Shown: positions 35,135-44,234 of the stretch, piece by piece
How the letters are laid out: every line of letters starts with the position of its first letter
Position numbering within the stretch: the stretch's first letter is position 1
Source of the DNA: Pseudodesulfovibrio sp. zrk46
GTDB taxonomy: Bacteria > Desulfobacterota > Desulfovibrionia > Desulfovibrionales > Desulfovibrionaceae
Length of the DNA: 64,000 nucleotides
NCBI RefSeq assembly: GCF_012516435.1
Contig: NZ_CP051216.1
Coordinates: 1,940,001-2,004,000 of the forward strand
Direction of reading: 5' to 3'
Translations under genes and position numbers: made by a program
Notes under the pieces: model-generated
Told to the model about the DNA's origin: nothing
Database searches by the model: none
Seen by the model: the letters and a program-made list of their open reading frames with translations, nothing else

Positions 35135-36915
35135 CAGTCCTGTTTCTCCATGCTGTCGAGAATAGTCTTGATGAGCAGGACTTTTTCCACTGAGTCGCCG
35201 AGCTGGCGGTTAATCTCGGCAATAACCTGCTCTTTGTCCTCGCCCTGTTCAAAACGGTGGCGGAGGTCTTCCAGCATCGACTGTGCATGACCGCCGATGG
35301 TCTCATGTTTGCCGAAGGTGGCCATGGTGATCTTGTTGATTGATGCTCCTAGAGTATTGTAGTCAGGGTTGAGGACCGATACCTCTCCATCGGCCTTTTT
35401 GAACACCAGCACTTTTTCCGGTCGGCTGTCGGAAATCAGAAACGGAGTGTGGGTGGTGACCAGCATCTCCTGACCGTCGCTGCCGTTGAAACTCTGGAGC
35501 AGACGGGTGACGAAGTTCGCACGCCAATCTGGGTTGAAATGGGTCTCTGGTTCGTCTAGCAGGAACAGGCTCTGGGTGTTTTTAAACAGCATGCAGAGAC
35601 CAAGGGTGTGCAGCAGTTGGTGTTCGCCGTCCGAAAAGCTTTTCAGGAGGACAGGCTCTGGCACATCAGTCTTTGTCACCCAGAAATTTTTGAAGCGCAT
35701 AATGCGCTGATCTGAAGCCAGGATAGGGACAGTCTCACTGGCATAGAGGCTGTCTGACTGGTAAAGATCTCTTTTGAGATCGTCGCTTGCAGAGAACAGA
35801 TTGAGGGTTAACAGAACCTGAAAGGCTTGGAACAGAGAGATTGGCGAGCCATTGACCTCGAAATCGAAATTTTCGCTGAAGGCCTGCCTAGTGGCGTCGT
35901 TGACCCGGTAATCGAGATAGAGGGTGTCGCTGGCTTCGTCAAGATACCAACAGGTAGCACAGCGCATCAGGCGTGGGACGATTTTATCGCTTTTCTTATC
36001 ACCATCGAGCAGGTGTACTAGATTGACGCGATACCGCTTGGTCTGGCGTTCGTCTTCGATCGCGCTCAGGGCCGGGTGGTTATTGACGATATCCTCGATG
36101 GTTTCCCGTTTACTCTCATCCTGACTGCCGAAGGCGGAGATCAGGCTTTCCTCCACTTCGATGCTACGCCGAATGATGATGCGGAACTCCATGAGTTCCT
36201 CGATTTTCACATCATTGCGGAAAGGCGAAATCGCATCGGTGTCCTGAAACAGTAGATTGCAAAGCAGGATCGCCTGGCTGAACCCGCTGTCGAGATAAAC
36301 CAGCCGAGATTCCGGGCGACCAGGATAGGGAAGCTGCTGTTTTAGCGCCTGCCCGTATTCATCGAACTGGACAAAGCGCATCTTGAAAAACGGAAGGCTG
36401 AGGATTTCGTTTTCACCGGAGGAGTAGCCCAGAACGAACTCCGGTAGCAATTGGCGGGCCAGGGTCTGTCCGATGGTAAGCTCCACTTCTCCTTCCCGTT
36501 CTTCATGATTGAGAAGGAACCACTTGGGAGATTCGCCAGGCTGTTTGGCGATGCGCACATGGGCCTGACCATCGTGGCCTGTAGTCGTCAAGGCTTCCTT
36601 GGGTCGAATCAGATATTCAATCTCGAAGCCGTCCGGGGTGGCTATTTCACTGCGGAAGCCACCAGAATTGGCCTCTTCCTCAAAACGGAAACTGTCCGGC
36701 AGGTTCTCCAGATAGATGCACTCCAAGTGATAGAAAATCGCCGCCAGCACCTCCAGTAGGTTCGACTTGCCGCTGCCGTTGGGCCCAGCACAGACAAAAG
36801 GGGCGAAGTCCTCTTCATCCTGCAAGTCCCAGTCACTGCGAAACTGATACTCGAACCCGGCTTGCAGACTGCGAAACCCCTTTGGGTCGGTAATCTTCAG
36901 ACGGATGAGCTTCAC
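35134..36915 (-). CDS. Restriction-system-associated SMC/ABC-type ATPase
   Basis: A 593-residue AAA_21/ABC-type ATPase. Walker A is CAGPNGSGKSNLLE (about 42-55), the ABC signature appears as FSDGEHQLL near 430, Walker B is SLFLLDEPETHFNP near 452, and the switch histidine lies in LVTTHTPFLISD. The middle 300 residues have no coiled-coil hinge of SMC length, so it resembles PtuA/OLD-like ATPases. The ATG overlaps the hsdS stop (ATGA). It corresponds to the family annotated as restriction-system-associated AAA ATPase. It probably senses or amplifies restriction events and drives the HNH nuclease encoded next. Confidence 0.88.
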   Translation of the reverse strand: MKLIRLKITDPKGFRSLQAGFEYQFRSDWDLQDEEDFAPFVCAGPNGSGKSNLLEVLAAIFYHLECIYLENLPDSFRFEEEANSGGFRSEIATPDGFEIEYLIRPKEALTTTGHDGQAHVRIAKQPGESPKWFLLNHEEREGEVELTIGQTLARQLLPEFVLGYSSGENEILSLPFFKMRFVQFDEYGQALKQQLPYPGRPESRLVYLDSGFSQAILLCNLLFQDTDAISPFRNDVKIEELMEFRIIIRRSIEVEESLISAFGSQDESKRETIEDIVNNHPALSAIEDERQTKRYRVNLVHLLDGDKKSDKIVPRLMRCATCWYLDEASDTLYLDYRVNDATRQAFSENFDFEVNGSPISLFQAFQVLLTLNLFSASDDLKRDLYQSDSLYASETVPILASDQRIMRFKNFWVTKTDVPEPVLLKSFSDGEHQLLHTLGLCMLFKNTQSLFLLDEPETHFNPDWRANFVTRLLQSFNGSDGQEMLVTTHTPFLISDSRPEKVLVFKKADGEVSVLNPDYNTLGASINKITMATFGKHETIGGHAQSMLEDLRHRFEQGEDKEQVIAEINRQLGDSVEKVLLIKTILDSMEKQD

Positions 36916-38495
36916 AGGTTTGAGCCTTTGACGGGAATGATTTGCACCGTGTTAGATTCGTCATCAAACGTTTGGAGCAAAGATCCATTTTTCAGCATTT
37001 CGAATATGATGGACTTCACGTGATCGTAGTCGGGAACCGACAGTTCGTCTTCCCCATCTATCCCCAAATCTTCAAGCACCCCCTCATTACTCAACTCAAG
37101 AAGATTGCCATGAGTCCTCACCATAAATTCTGAAATTGAAACAGATTCCCCTACTTTTGCTGCCTCGATATACGTGGTCAGCCACTCTTTGAGGGCGTGC
37201 TTTCGGTGTTTGAATCCTGTTAAGACTTGCGGGAATTCCATATCTGGAGTCGTGAGGATTTGAGATTCCCGACGAGATGAATCTTCAACGGCTTGCTCAT
37301 GCTCCTCTGCTGTTGGCAGCTGCACACGCGACAAATCTAGCTCGCCCTTGAACGCCATCTGGCTCAGCGCGCCATAGAGGTATTCCAGATCAGTCAGGCA
37401 TTGCTGGTAGCGGGATTTGAGGGCATCGATTTTGTTGATGATGACGGCGAATTGGTTTTGTAGCTCGACTGGTGGCTTGATCATCGTGATCTTTTGGAAG
37501 TCGCCTTTGGTCAAAATTTTCTTCATACCCTTTGAAGCATGACTTTGGATGTAGGCTTTGGAAATCTTGAACAAGACATATAAAAAGAGTGGATTAACGT
37601 CCTTCTTCGGTTGAATGGCGTTGATTTGCTGGTTAAACGCAACTGTTCTGTCTGTTAGTGCCGCCCGACCGATGGACTCAATGCTTCCGGCTATACAAGC
37701 CACCATAAGAGCGCCCTTCGTTACTGTTCGCGCTTTGGTTGCCCCAGTTTTTGAAAGATACTCTTCGGCCTGACTTATATAAACAGAGTCAGCCGAAATA
37801 TTGACCGTCTTTATCCATTCAATGTGTTGGCTCGAATAGTTGGCCGGGTCTTTTCTTGGGGGAGTATTTCCCGTCGAAATCTTGCCAAAATGGTTCAATT
37901 CCGGTTTATCCCACCCCTTCTCATTCCGCACAGGGTCACCGAACATCTCGAGAAAGACGCTTTTGAGTAGGTCGTCGAGTTGTTGCAGGTGTTGTTTGCG
38001 CCGAGCGATCAGCCCTTCCACCTTGCCGAGCAGATGGGCAATGCGCTTTTGGTCGTTAAGCGGTGGGAGGGGAATTTTTATGCTCTCAAGCCCCTTAAAC
38101 TTCAGCGAGTCTCTGACCGCTCCTTCGGTGTTCGCGCGAATTTGGGCAATGCCCCAGTCACTCTTCATGTAACGGAGGAGGTAGTCCGCGAATAACTCTG
38201 AGTCTGTTTCAAAAACGATATAGAGAGGGCTTACGAGAACTTTGTCGGCATTTTTTAGATAATCTATTGAACCAACATTGATGCGTGAAGGGTTATAAGC
38301 GAACTGTCCTTTAAGGACCACTTTATAGTTCGAAATATCCTTGCTGAAGACTTTTTTGCTGAAATAATCAGTCGAAAGAGTGAAGCCCTCAGAATTGGTT
38401 ACTGAAAATACTTTCGTGCCAGATTCACCTTTATTGCGTTTACTGAACTGCCGAACATGCTCACCTAAGTTGGCTACGAGGTGTTTTGTTTTCAT
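36912..38495 (-). CDS. hsdS: Type I restriction enzyme specificity subunit
   Basis: A 527-residue HsdS. The first target-recognition domain (about 1-145) ends in IKIPLPPLNDQKRIAHLLGKVEGLIARRKQHLQQLDDLLKSVFLEMFGDP, the central conserved helix. The second domain (about 190-345) ends in IKPPVELQNQFAVIINKIDALKSRYQQCLTDLEYLYGALSQMAFKGELDLS. The usual protein stops near residue 395. Here about 130 more residues follow (RESQILTTPDMEFPQVL to the C-terminus), with no similarity I know. The first domain seems short at its N-terminus. ATG overlaps the hsdM stop by ATGA. Confidence 0.92.
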   Translation of the reverse strand: MKTKHLVANLGEHVRQFSKRNKGESGTKVFSVTNSEGFTLSTDYFSKKVFSKDISNYKVVLKGQFAYNPSRINVGSIDYLKNADKVLVSPLYIVFETDSELFADYLLRYMKSDWGIAQIRANTEGAVRDSLKFKGLESIKIPLPPLNDQKRIAHLLGKVEGLIARRKQHLQQLDDLLKSVFLEMFGDPVRNEKGWDKPELNHFGKISTGNTPPRKDPANYSSQHIEWIKTVNISADSVYISQAEEYLSKTGATKARTVTKGALMVACIAGSIESIGRAALTDRTVAFNQQINAIQPKKDVNPLFLYVLFKISKAYIQSHASKGMKKILTKGDFQKITMIKPPVELQNQFAVIINKIDALKSRYQQCLTDLEYLYGALSQMAFKGELDLSRVQLPTAEEHEQAVEDSSRRESQILTTPDMEFPQVLTGFKHRKHALKEWLTTYIEAAKVGESVSISEFMVRTHGNLLELSNEGVLEDLGIDGEDELSVPDYDHVKSIIFEMLKNGSLLQTFDDESNTVQIIPVKGSNL

Positions 38496-40156
38496 CCAAC
38501 TATTCCCTGCAACTCAAGTAGTTCGCGCACAATTCCACTTTGAACCTTGACCAATTCGTCGTCTCCCACCTCGCCGACTTCTTCCTTCAGCAGCCGCTCA
38601 AGAATGATTCCCGGCTCTTCATATTCCACCTCTTCAAACACATCCTCCTTGTACCGCGACAGTGAAAGGTCATAGCTGTTTTTTTCGTCTGCGATTTCAG
38701 CTTGTGGCACCATAAACCATTTCGCGGTGCGATCTGTATCCTTCTCCTCATTTCGCTCGTGAAACTGGGTGACGATATCAAGCAAATCCCCATACCCTTC
38801 CTGCTTGCTGCGCTTGTCGTCCAGGGAGTAGCCGTCCGCCTGCATCTCGTAGAACCAGACATTCTCCGTGGCTGCTTGCGTCACCTTATCCTTCGGTCCC
38901 CATACCTTGGTGAAGAGCAGAATGGCGGTGCTGACCCCGGCATAGGGCTTGAACACTCCGCTGGGCATGGTGATAACAGCCTTAAGGTCGCAACGGTTCA
39001 CCAACATCTCACGCAGGGCCTTGAAGGCCTTGCCCGAGCCGAACAACACTCCTTGGGGGACAATGACGCAGGCAGTGCCGCCTTTTTTCAGCAGGCGGTA
39101 GATATTCTCGACAAAGAGCAGCTCGGTCTTGGTGGTGCCCACCGTGAGGTTCTCGTTGATGTCGCCCTTGTCGATGCTACCGGTAAAGGGTGGGTTGGCC
39201 ATGACAATGTCGTATTCGGCTTCCTCGCTGTAGCTCTTGGAGAGGGTGTCCTTGTAGTCAATGTTCGGCTCGTCGATGCCGTGCATCATCAGGTTCATCA
39301 ACCCCAAGCGCACCATGGTGCTGTCGATGTCGTAACCAAAGAGGGAGGCTTGCAAAATTGCCTGAGCCTTTTCGGTGAGCCCTGCTGCGACAGAGGTGCG
39401 GACAAAACCATCTTCATCAGGCTGCAGGTCTTTGGCCCCGGCCTTTTTCGCCAACTCCGTGACGATATACTGGTAGGCCCCGAGCAGAAAGCCTCCGGAG
39501 CCGCAAGCAGGGTCGGCGATGCGATGGCCCAGTTGCGGACGCACTAAATCGGCCATCAGCTTGATGATGTGGCGTGGTGTACGGAACTGGCCGTTCTTGC
39601 CTGCCGTGGCGATCTCGGAAAGAAGCATTTCGTAGACATCGCCCTGGATGTCCTGAAATGCCTGCCCCTTCTCTTGCGAGTCATGCTCCATAATTTCGAA
39701 GATCTCGTCGATGGTCTTCACCGCCTCCACCAGCAGGGCAGGCTTGGGGATGATGAAGACAGCATTTTTCATGTGGCGGGTGAAGTTGGACGTTGCCCCG
39801 TTCATATCCTTGAGGAAGGGAAAGACCCTAGTCTGGACGTGCTGGAGCATCTCCTCGGCCTGCATATGCTTGAACTCGCGCCAGCGCAGTGTGTATCTGT
39901 CGACAGCGTGATATTCTTCGTCTTCTTTGCCTCGGAATTCAGGAGGAATCCACAGCCCATCAAATTTCGACGTATAGGGCTCACCGGTCCACTCGGCATC
40001 GGCCTGTTTCTTCTGGTCCAACTCGTCGAGCCGCTTCATGAACAGCAGATAGGTAATCTGTTCTATAGCAGTGAGCGGGTTGGAAATGCCACCAGCCCAG
40101 AACTTGTTCCAGAGCTGGCCGATCTTGCTTTTGAGTTCGGGATTATTTTGAAGCAC
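38492..40156 (-). CDS. hsdM: Type I restriction enzyme N6-adenine methyltransferase
   Basis: A 554-residue HsdM. The N-terminal helical domain (LKSKIGQLWNKFWAGGISNPLTAIEQITYLLFMKRLDE) is followed by the catalytic domain with the SAM-binding motif ADPACGSGGFLLGAYQY (motif I, 214-230) and MANPPF (motif IV, 319-324). A trimer with HsdS methylates adenine in the recognition site. It starts 30 bp after the hsdR stop and overlaps hsdS, as expected for one operon. All catalytic residues are present, so it should be active. Confidence 0.96.
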   Translation of the reverse strand: MLQNNPELKSKIGQLWNKFWAGGISNPLTAIEQITYLLFMKRLDELDQKKQADAEWTGEPYTSKFDGLWIPPEFRGKEDEEYHAVDRYTLRWREFKHMQAEEMLQHVQTRVFPFLKDMNGATSNFTRHMKNAVFIIPKPALLVEAVKTIDEIFEIMEHDSQEKGQAFQDIQGDVYEMLLSEIATAGKNGQFRTPRHIIKLMADLVRPQLGHRIADPACGSGGFLLGAYQYIVTELAKKAGAKDLQPDEDGFVRTSVAAGLTEKAQAILQASLFGYDIDSTMVRLGLMNLMMHGIDEPNIDYKDTLSKSYSEEAEYDIVMANPPFTGSIDKGDINENLTVGTTKTELLFVENIYRLLKKGGTACVIVPQGVLFGSGKAFKALREMLVNRCDLKAVITMPSGVFKPYAGVSTAILLFTKVWGPKDKVTQAATENVWFYEMQADGYSLDDKRSKQEGYGDLLDIVTQFHERNEEKDTDRTAKWFMVPQAEIADEKNSYDLSLSRYKEDVFEEVEYEEPGIILERLLKEEVGEVGDDELVKVQSGIVRELLELQGIVG

Positions 40157-40186
40157 TTAATGATTCCTTGTGTGTTGTCGCTCTTC

Positions 40187-42997
40187 CTAGGCCGCCAAGC
40201 GTTCGGTGAGTTGCAGTATCTCGCTAATTTCCGCAGGGCTGAAGACACCACGAATACCTTGCGGATGGATCACCGTAAAGGGAGCATTGATGAGGTCTCT
40301 TTTTTCGACCTTCTCTCGTTCGATGATAAACCCCTTGAGCAAGTTCAGGAATTCCAATTGACGGCTGGAAAGGTTGCTGTGCTGCCCGATGAACTGATCA
40401 AAAGCCTCGCTAACCGTCTCGGGGAAGCTTCTGAGAACCTCTATCCCAAGAATGTGGCGGATGAACTGAATGAAGTGCGCCTTGCGATTCTTGTAGACCT
40501 GGCGCAGGAGGTCTTCGGTAATGTGCGGATGTTCGGCATGGAGCATGTCTGCCAAATCGGCAGCCTCTATCGGTGAAACATCTTCTCCATTTTTGATTTT
40601 TTGCAATATGGGATTGTGTGCAGTCAGTTCGGAAATCATCGCCTCGACCATTTCGCGGTAGCGGCTGATGCTGACCGATTCGTGCTGCGGGCCAAACTCG
40701 ACCCGTTCTTTGTTGTGTAACACGTCGGTTAGGTCGAGGTGTACCGGGCCCGGGCCAGTCTGCAACTCCCGGAACTTCATCAACGGGCCGAGGCGGGTGT
40801 TCAACTCGTCAAGAGCATCTTCCAGTGCGTTGACGTCACTTACGGACCAATAATGGTTTGTCTGGGCAGCGCGAATCAACTGTCCTTCTGCTTTGACGAA
40901 GTTGACGGAAAGCGGCAGTTCGCTGATCTGCTCGACAAGCCCCTCCTTGAGAGTTTCAGCCTTTTCCTTTTCGTCGCTGAGCCTGGCGAGTGAATACTCT
41001 AGAACATCCCGCTCAAAGCGCATGGCCTTGAAGTCGGCCTCGGAAACGGTGCGGAAGAGCGGCTTGATCTCGGAGCGCAGGAATTCCAATCTCTGGTGGC
41101 TTAGGGTTACCCAGAAGTTTCCTTCATACACCTTGTCCAGAGAGGTCGCCGCCTCCTTGATGACGACTGAATTTTGCGGCAACTGACTGATCTGAAATCG
41201 CAGCTTGGTTATTTCGCGTTTGGCGATCTGCTCCTGCGCCAGGTCGAGGGCTTTTTCAATCTTATCAATACGCAACCCGACAAGCCGCACTGGCAGGGGC
41301 AGTTGGGGCTTGAGCTCCTTGCCCTTTGGCTGCAATTTGAAATATTCGAAATTGTCCCAGCAGTCGAGAATCAGGAACACATCCTTTTCCAGACACCAAG
41401 GCTTGGGCTTGCTGGTTTCCAGGAGACGGGTTCCACGCCCGATCATCTGCCAGAACTTGGTGTAGGAGTACACCGGCTTGGCAAAGACAAGATTGACTAT
41501 TTCGCGAACGTCGATACCGGTGTCCAACATGTCGACGCTGATGGCGACCCGAGGCATGTCGCTGTTGGTGAACTGATCAAGCAGTCCGCCCTTGCCGTAG
41601 ACACGGGGGTCATCGGAAACCAGAACCTTGGCCAACTCGCCTTTATACTGGGGGTAAAGCTTGTCGAAAATCTCTTCCATCCGTCGGGCATGGGCCTTGG
41701 AAGAGCAAAAGAAAATGGTCTTGCCGGGCAGCACACCGTTGTGGTCTTTGATGCACTCCTCCATGAATTCCCTGACGATAAGGGTGTTGGTCCCTTTGTT
41801 GATCACCTGCTTTTCCAGCTGTGATCCCTCGAAGTTGATTTCTTCGACTTCCTTGCCCTCCAGCAGCAGCTTTTTCTGATCCTCGAGCGAGATTGTGCGC
41901 TTACTTATGCCTTCCATCTGGAAACGGGTCTGGATTTTCATTACCTGAAAGCTGCTCAGATAGGGCGGTACGCTGTTAACTGCCTCTTCAAAAGTGTAGG
42001 CAAAAGTGGGAAGACCATCTTCGCAATGGAAGAGCTGAAAGGTGTTGTGGTCAATGATGTCTGTGGGCGTGGCCGTCAGGCCCAGGGTGATCGTCTTGAA
42101 GAAGTCCAACACCTCTTTATAGGTGTTGTAAATGGAACGGTGACTTTCATCTACCACTATAAAATCAAAGAAGTGCGGTGATAGGTTCTGCGACTCGTCC
42201 CGAATAATGTTGAGCATTGTTGGGTAGGTCGAAATATAGATACGACGGTCTTTGGCGAGTAGCTTTTCGCCAACGTTGGGCCAGCGAGGCTCGTGAGGCA
42301 GGTGTTCCTTAAAGGCGGCCAATGCTTGCTCACGCAAAGCAATACGGTCAACTAGGAACAGCACCTTTTCAGCGTGTCCGGCACGCATGAGGGCATCAAT
42401 CGTCGCGATGCAGGTTCGAGTCTTGCCGGTACCGGTAGCCATCACCAGCAGGAAGTCACGTTTTTTCTGTTCGATGCCTTCGAGAACGGCACGTATGGCC
42501 CGGATTTGATAATCTCGACCAGCAATGGCGGTATTGATGAGTTCTTGGGTCAAAGGCTTGCGATTGCGACGGATGTACTGAAACCGCTCCAAGTCATCTC
42601 GCGTTGGGAAGCCTACAACCTTGCGGGGCGGATAGTTGTCCAGGTCCCAAAAGTAGATTTCGTGACCATTGGCATAGAAACAAAACGACAGCTCGCCACC
42701 CAGCTGCCTCTGGATGTTATAGCAATATTGTTTAGCCTGCTCTCGACCTAGCGCTGCATCTTTGCTTGATTTTTTTGCCTCGACAACGGCTAAAGGCTTT
42801 CGGTCTTTTCCGAGCAGAACATAGTCGCTGAATTGATGGCCTTCGTATTGAGTGCGCGGCTTTTCAACCCCGTCAGGCAAATCTACCAGAATGTCGAATT
42901 CCTCAACAACTTGAGTTGGGTCATTGACATTCCAACCAGCAAGTTCAAGCTGTTTATCTATTAGTTCTGCACGTGTTTGGGCTTCAGATCTACTCAT
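40187..42997 (-). CDS. hsdR: Type I restriction enzyme endonuclease/translocase subunit
   Basis: A 936-residue HsdR of the EcoEI type. The nuclease core is near the N-terminus: D58 in FSDYVLLGKDRKPLAVVEAKKSS with E73-A-K75. The SF2 motor has Walker A MATGTGKTRT (186-195), DESH (283-286), LGLTATP and the C-terminal helicase motifs MLDTGIDVREI and QMIGRGTR. The last 250 residues form the EcoEI_R_C domain that contacts the methylase. It leads the operon hsdR-hsdM-hsdS-ATPase-HNH. All key residues are intact. Confidence 0.95.
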   Translation of the reverse strand: MSRSEAQTRAELIDKQLELAGWNVNDPTQVVEEFDILVDLPDGVEKPRTQYEGHQFSDYVLLGKDRKPLAVVEAKKSSKDAALGREQAKQYCYNIQRQLGGELSFCFYANGHEIYFWDLDNYPPRKVVGFPTRDDLERFQYIRRNRKPLTQELINTAIAGRDYQIRAIRAVLEGIEQKKRDFLLVMATGTGKTRTCIATIDALMRAGHAEKVLFLVDRIALREQALAAFKEHLPHEPRWPNVGEKLLAKDRRIYISTYPTMLNIIRDESQNLSPHFFDFIVVDESHRSIYNTYKEVLDFFKTITLGLTATPTDIIDHNTFQLFHCEDGLPTFAYTFEEAVNSVPPYLSSFQVMKIQTRFQMEGISKRTISLEDQKKLLLEGKEVEEINFEGSQLEKQVINKGTNTLIVREFMEECIKDHNGVLPGKTIFFCSSKAHARRMEEIFDKLYPQYKGELAKVLVSDDPRVYGKGGLLDQFTNSDMPRVAISVDMLDTGIDVREIVNLVFAKPVYSYTKFWQMIGRGTRLLETSKPKPWCLEKDVFLILDCWDNFEYFKLQPKGKELKPQLPLPVRLVGLRIDKIEKALDLAQEQIAKREITKLRFQISQLPQNSVVIKEAATSLDKVYEGNFWVTLSHQRLEFLRSEIKPLFRTVSEADFKAMRFERDVLEYSLARLSDEKEKAETLKEGLVEQISELPLSVNFVKAEGQLIRAAQTNHYWSVSDVNALEDALDELNTRLGPLMKFRELQTGPGPVHLDLTDVLHNKERVEFGPQHESVSISRYREMVEAMISELTAHNPILQKIKNGEDVSPIEAADLADMLHAEHPHITEDLLRQVYKNRKAHFIQFIRHILGIEVLRSFPETVSEAFDQFIGQHSNLSSRQLEFLNLLKGFIIEREKVEKRDLINAPFTVIHPQGIRGVFSPAEISEILQLTERLAA

Positions 42998-43063
42998 ACG
43001 TCAACATTCCTGCTCGGCCTGACAAGCGTAACGGCATTTTCTCTGGAGTAAGCTATGATTTGT

Positions 43064-43085
43064 CATAGAGAAAAGGGACTCTATG
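43064..43085. promoter_or_regulatory. Inverted repeat upstream of hsdR
   Basis: CATAGAG and CTCTATG are perfect 7-bp arms around AAAAGGGA, about 70 bp before the hsdR start. It may be an operator or a weak hairpin. The rest of the 203-bp gap to the HEPN-like gene shows nothing clear. Confidence 0.35.
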
Positions 43086-43200
43086 CAACATAGAATTTGC
43101 TATACCTAGCCAAGGCTAAAAGTCAATGTATTAGGGGGAATGAAATAAACGCGGCAGTCGAAAGAGATATCCCATTTCGAGCAATTTGCAACAACAGCTC

Positions 43201-43953
43201 CTAGCTTGGTTCAGACATTGAGGCTTCCAATTGGGAATAAGAAATACCAAATGTAGATATCGAGAAGGTTTCCATCAAGCTGATTGCAACCTGAGCAAGC
43301 TCAAGCCACAAAGGAATTGAAGCCTCTTGCTCCTCTTTGGGGCTACTAGACACAACCAAAGCGTAGATCGAAAGGACAACCATTCCTTTGAAATATATTA
43401 CAGCAAACTCTTGCACCTCGAAATATTCAGGCTTTTCAGATTCGTCTAGTTCCATTATTTCTTTTCGAACTTCATCAAATGACCTCACTGGGTAAATTAT
43501 CAAAATAAGGCCAACAACCGCTGACATAAGCTGTTTCTTGGCTTCAACATCAAGCGCATTTATGCATTGAACAACCGAGCTATTCATAAACCGCGGATCA
43601 TGAGCATATTTATTTCGAATAAAGGATAAAGATCGAATAAAATCGTATCCTAGCTGCGGTATGACCTTAGCTTTCAGTAAGGCATCCAGCCTAACTTTCA
43701 TGCCTGAATTTGGGAAATTCTTAATCGTTTTGTCTACTCCATTTACCTGAGCCAAACTCCCAATAAAATGCTCAATCAAGCTATGAGCTTTAAGCGTAAA
43801 ACGGTATTCATCTTCTTCAAGCAATTCTAATAATTCAGAAATCGACAAATCTACGCGTTCCAATTGACGTGAGATCATCATTTTATAGTTCTCAAACAAC
43901 CCTTCAATGGATGTTTGCATTTGCTTCTCGCAATACGCTTCGGTCAAGACCAT
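43201..43953 (-). CDS. HEPN-like protein upstream of hsdR
   Basis: A 250-residue AT-rich gene product. FIRSLSFIRNKYAHDPRF contains R113-N-K-Y-A-H118, the R-x4-H motif of HEPN ribonucleases. It lies in a helical setting after LKAHSLIEHFIGSLAQV, as in the MAE_28990/abortive-infection HEPN families. A hydrophobic stretch near 140-155 (LMSAVVGLILIIYP) and another near 195 suggest membrane association. It is in the same direction as hsdR, 203 bp upstream, so it may be part of the restriction locus, for example as a guard RNase. No antitoxin nucleotidyltransferase is next to it. Confidence 0.55.
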   Translation of the reverse strand: MVLTEAYCEKQMQTSIEGLFENYKMMISRQLERVDLSISELLELLEEDEYRFTLKAHSLIEHFIGSLAQVNGVDKTIKNFPNSGMKVRLDALLKAKVIPQLGYDFIRSLSFIRNKYAHDPRFMNSSVVQCINALDVEAKKQLMSAVVGLILIIYPVRSFDEVRKEIMELDESEKPEYFEVQEFAVIYFKGMVVLSIYALVVSSSPKEEQEASIPLWLELAQVAISLMETFSISTFGISYSQLEASMSEPS

Positions 43954-44181
43954 TGTCAGCTCCTGTTGTTTTTTTACCCGATATCATAATTGCGAAGCCG
44001 TTGTCCCAATCGGAATACGCCTCTCTCAAATCACGTTAGCTCCCATCAAAGATTATTATGGTTTTAAGATTTTGTATGAAATCTTAATAATAGGTTAGTG
44101 TGCTGCTCATTCTTTTTCAAACATATATTACTCCTTTGACTGCCAGGACTTTTTTAATTTCCGGCGACAAGACACAATATG

Positions 44182-44214
44182 CCCCATGGTCGCGAGACGC
44201 GACCGTGGGGTTTT
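44182..44214 (+). terminator. Terminator-like hairpin in the leader of the recombination operon
   Basis: CCCCATGGTCGCG and CGCGACCGTGGGG form a near-perfect 13-bp stem around AGA (one mismatch), followed by TTTTC. It lies 20 bp before the ribosome site of the ERF gene. Because it precedes the first gene of the operon, it looks like an attenuator or antitermination target. The rest of 43954-44234 holds no gene I can see. Confidence 0.72.
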
Positions 44215-44234
44215 CTTTATTCAAGGAGGTAGCC

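Noticed and set aside
39569-40576. A 335-codon plus-strand frame spanning the hsdM/hsdR junction.
   Set aside because: It is antisense to two intact restriction genes with all motifs and has no start signals.
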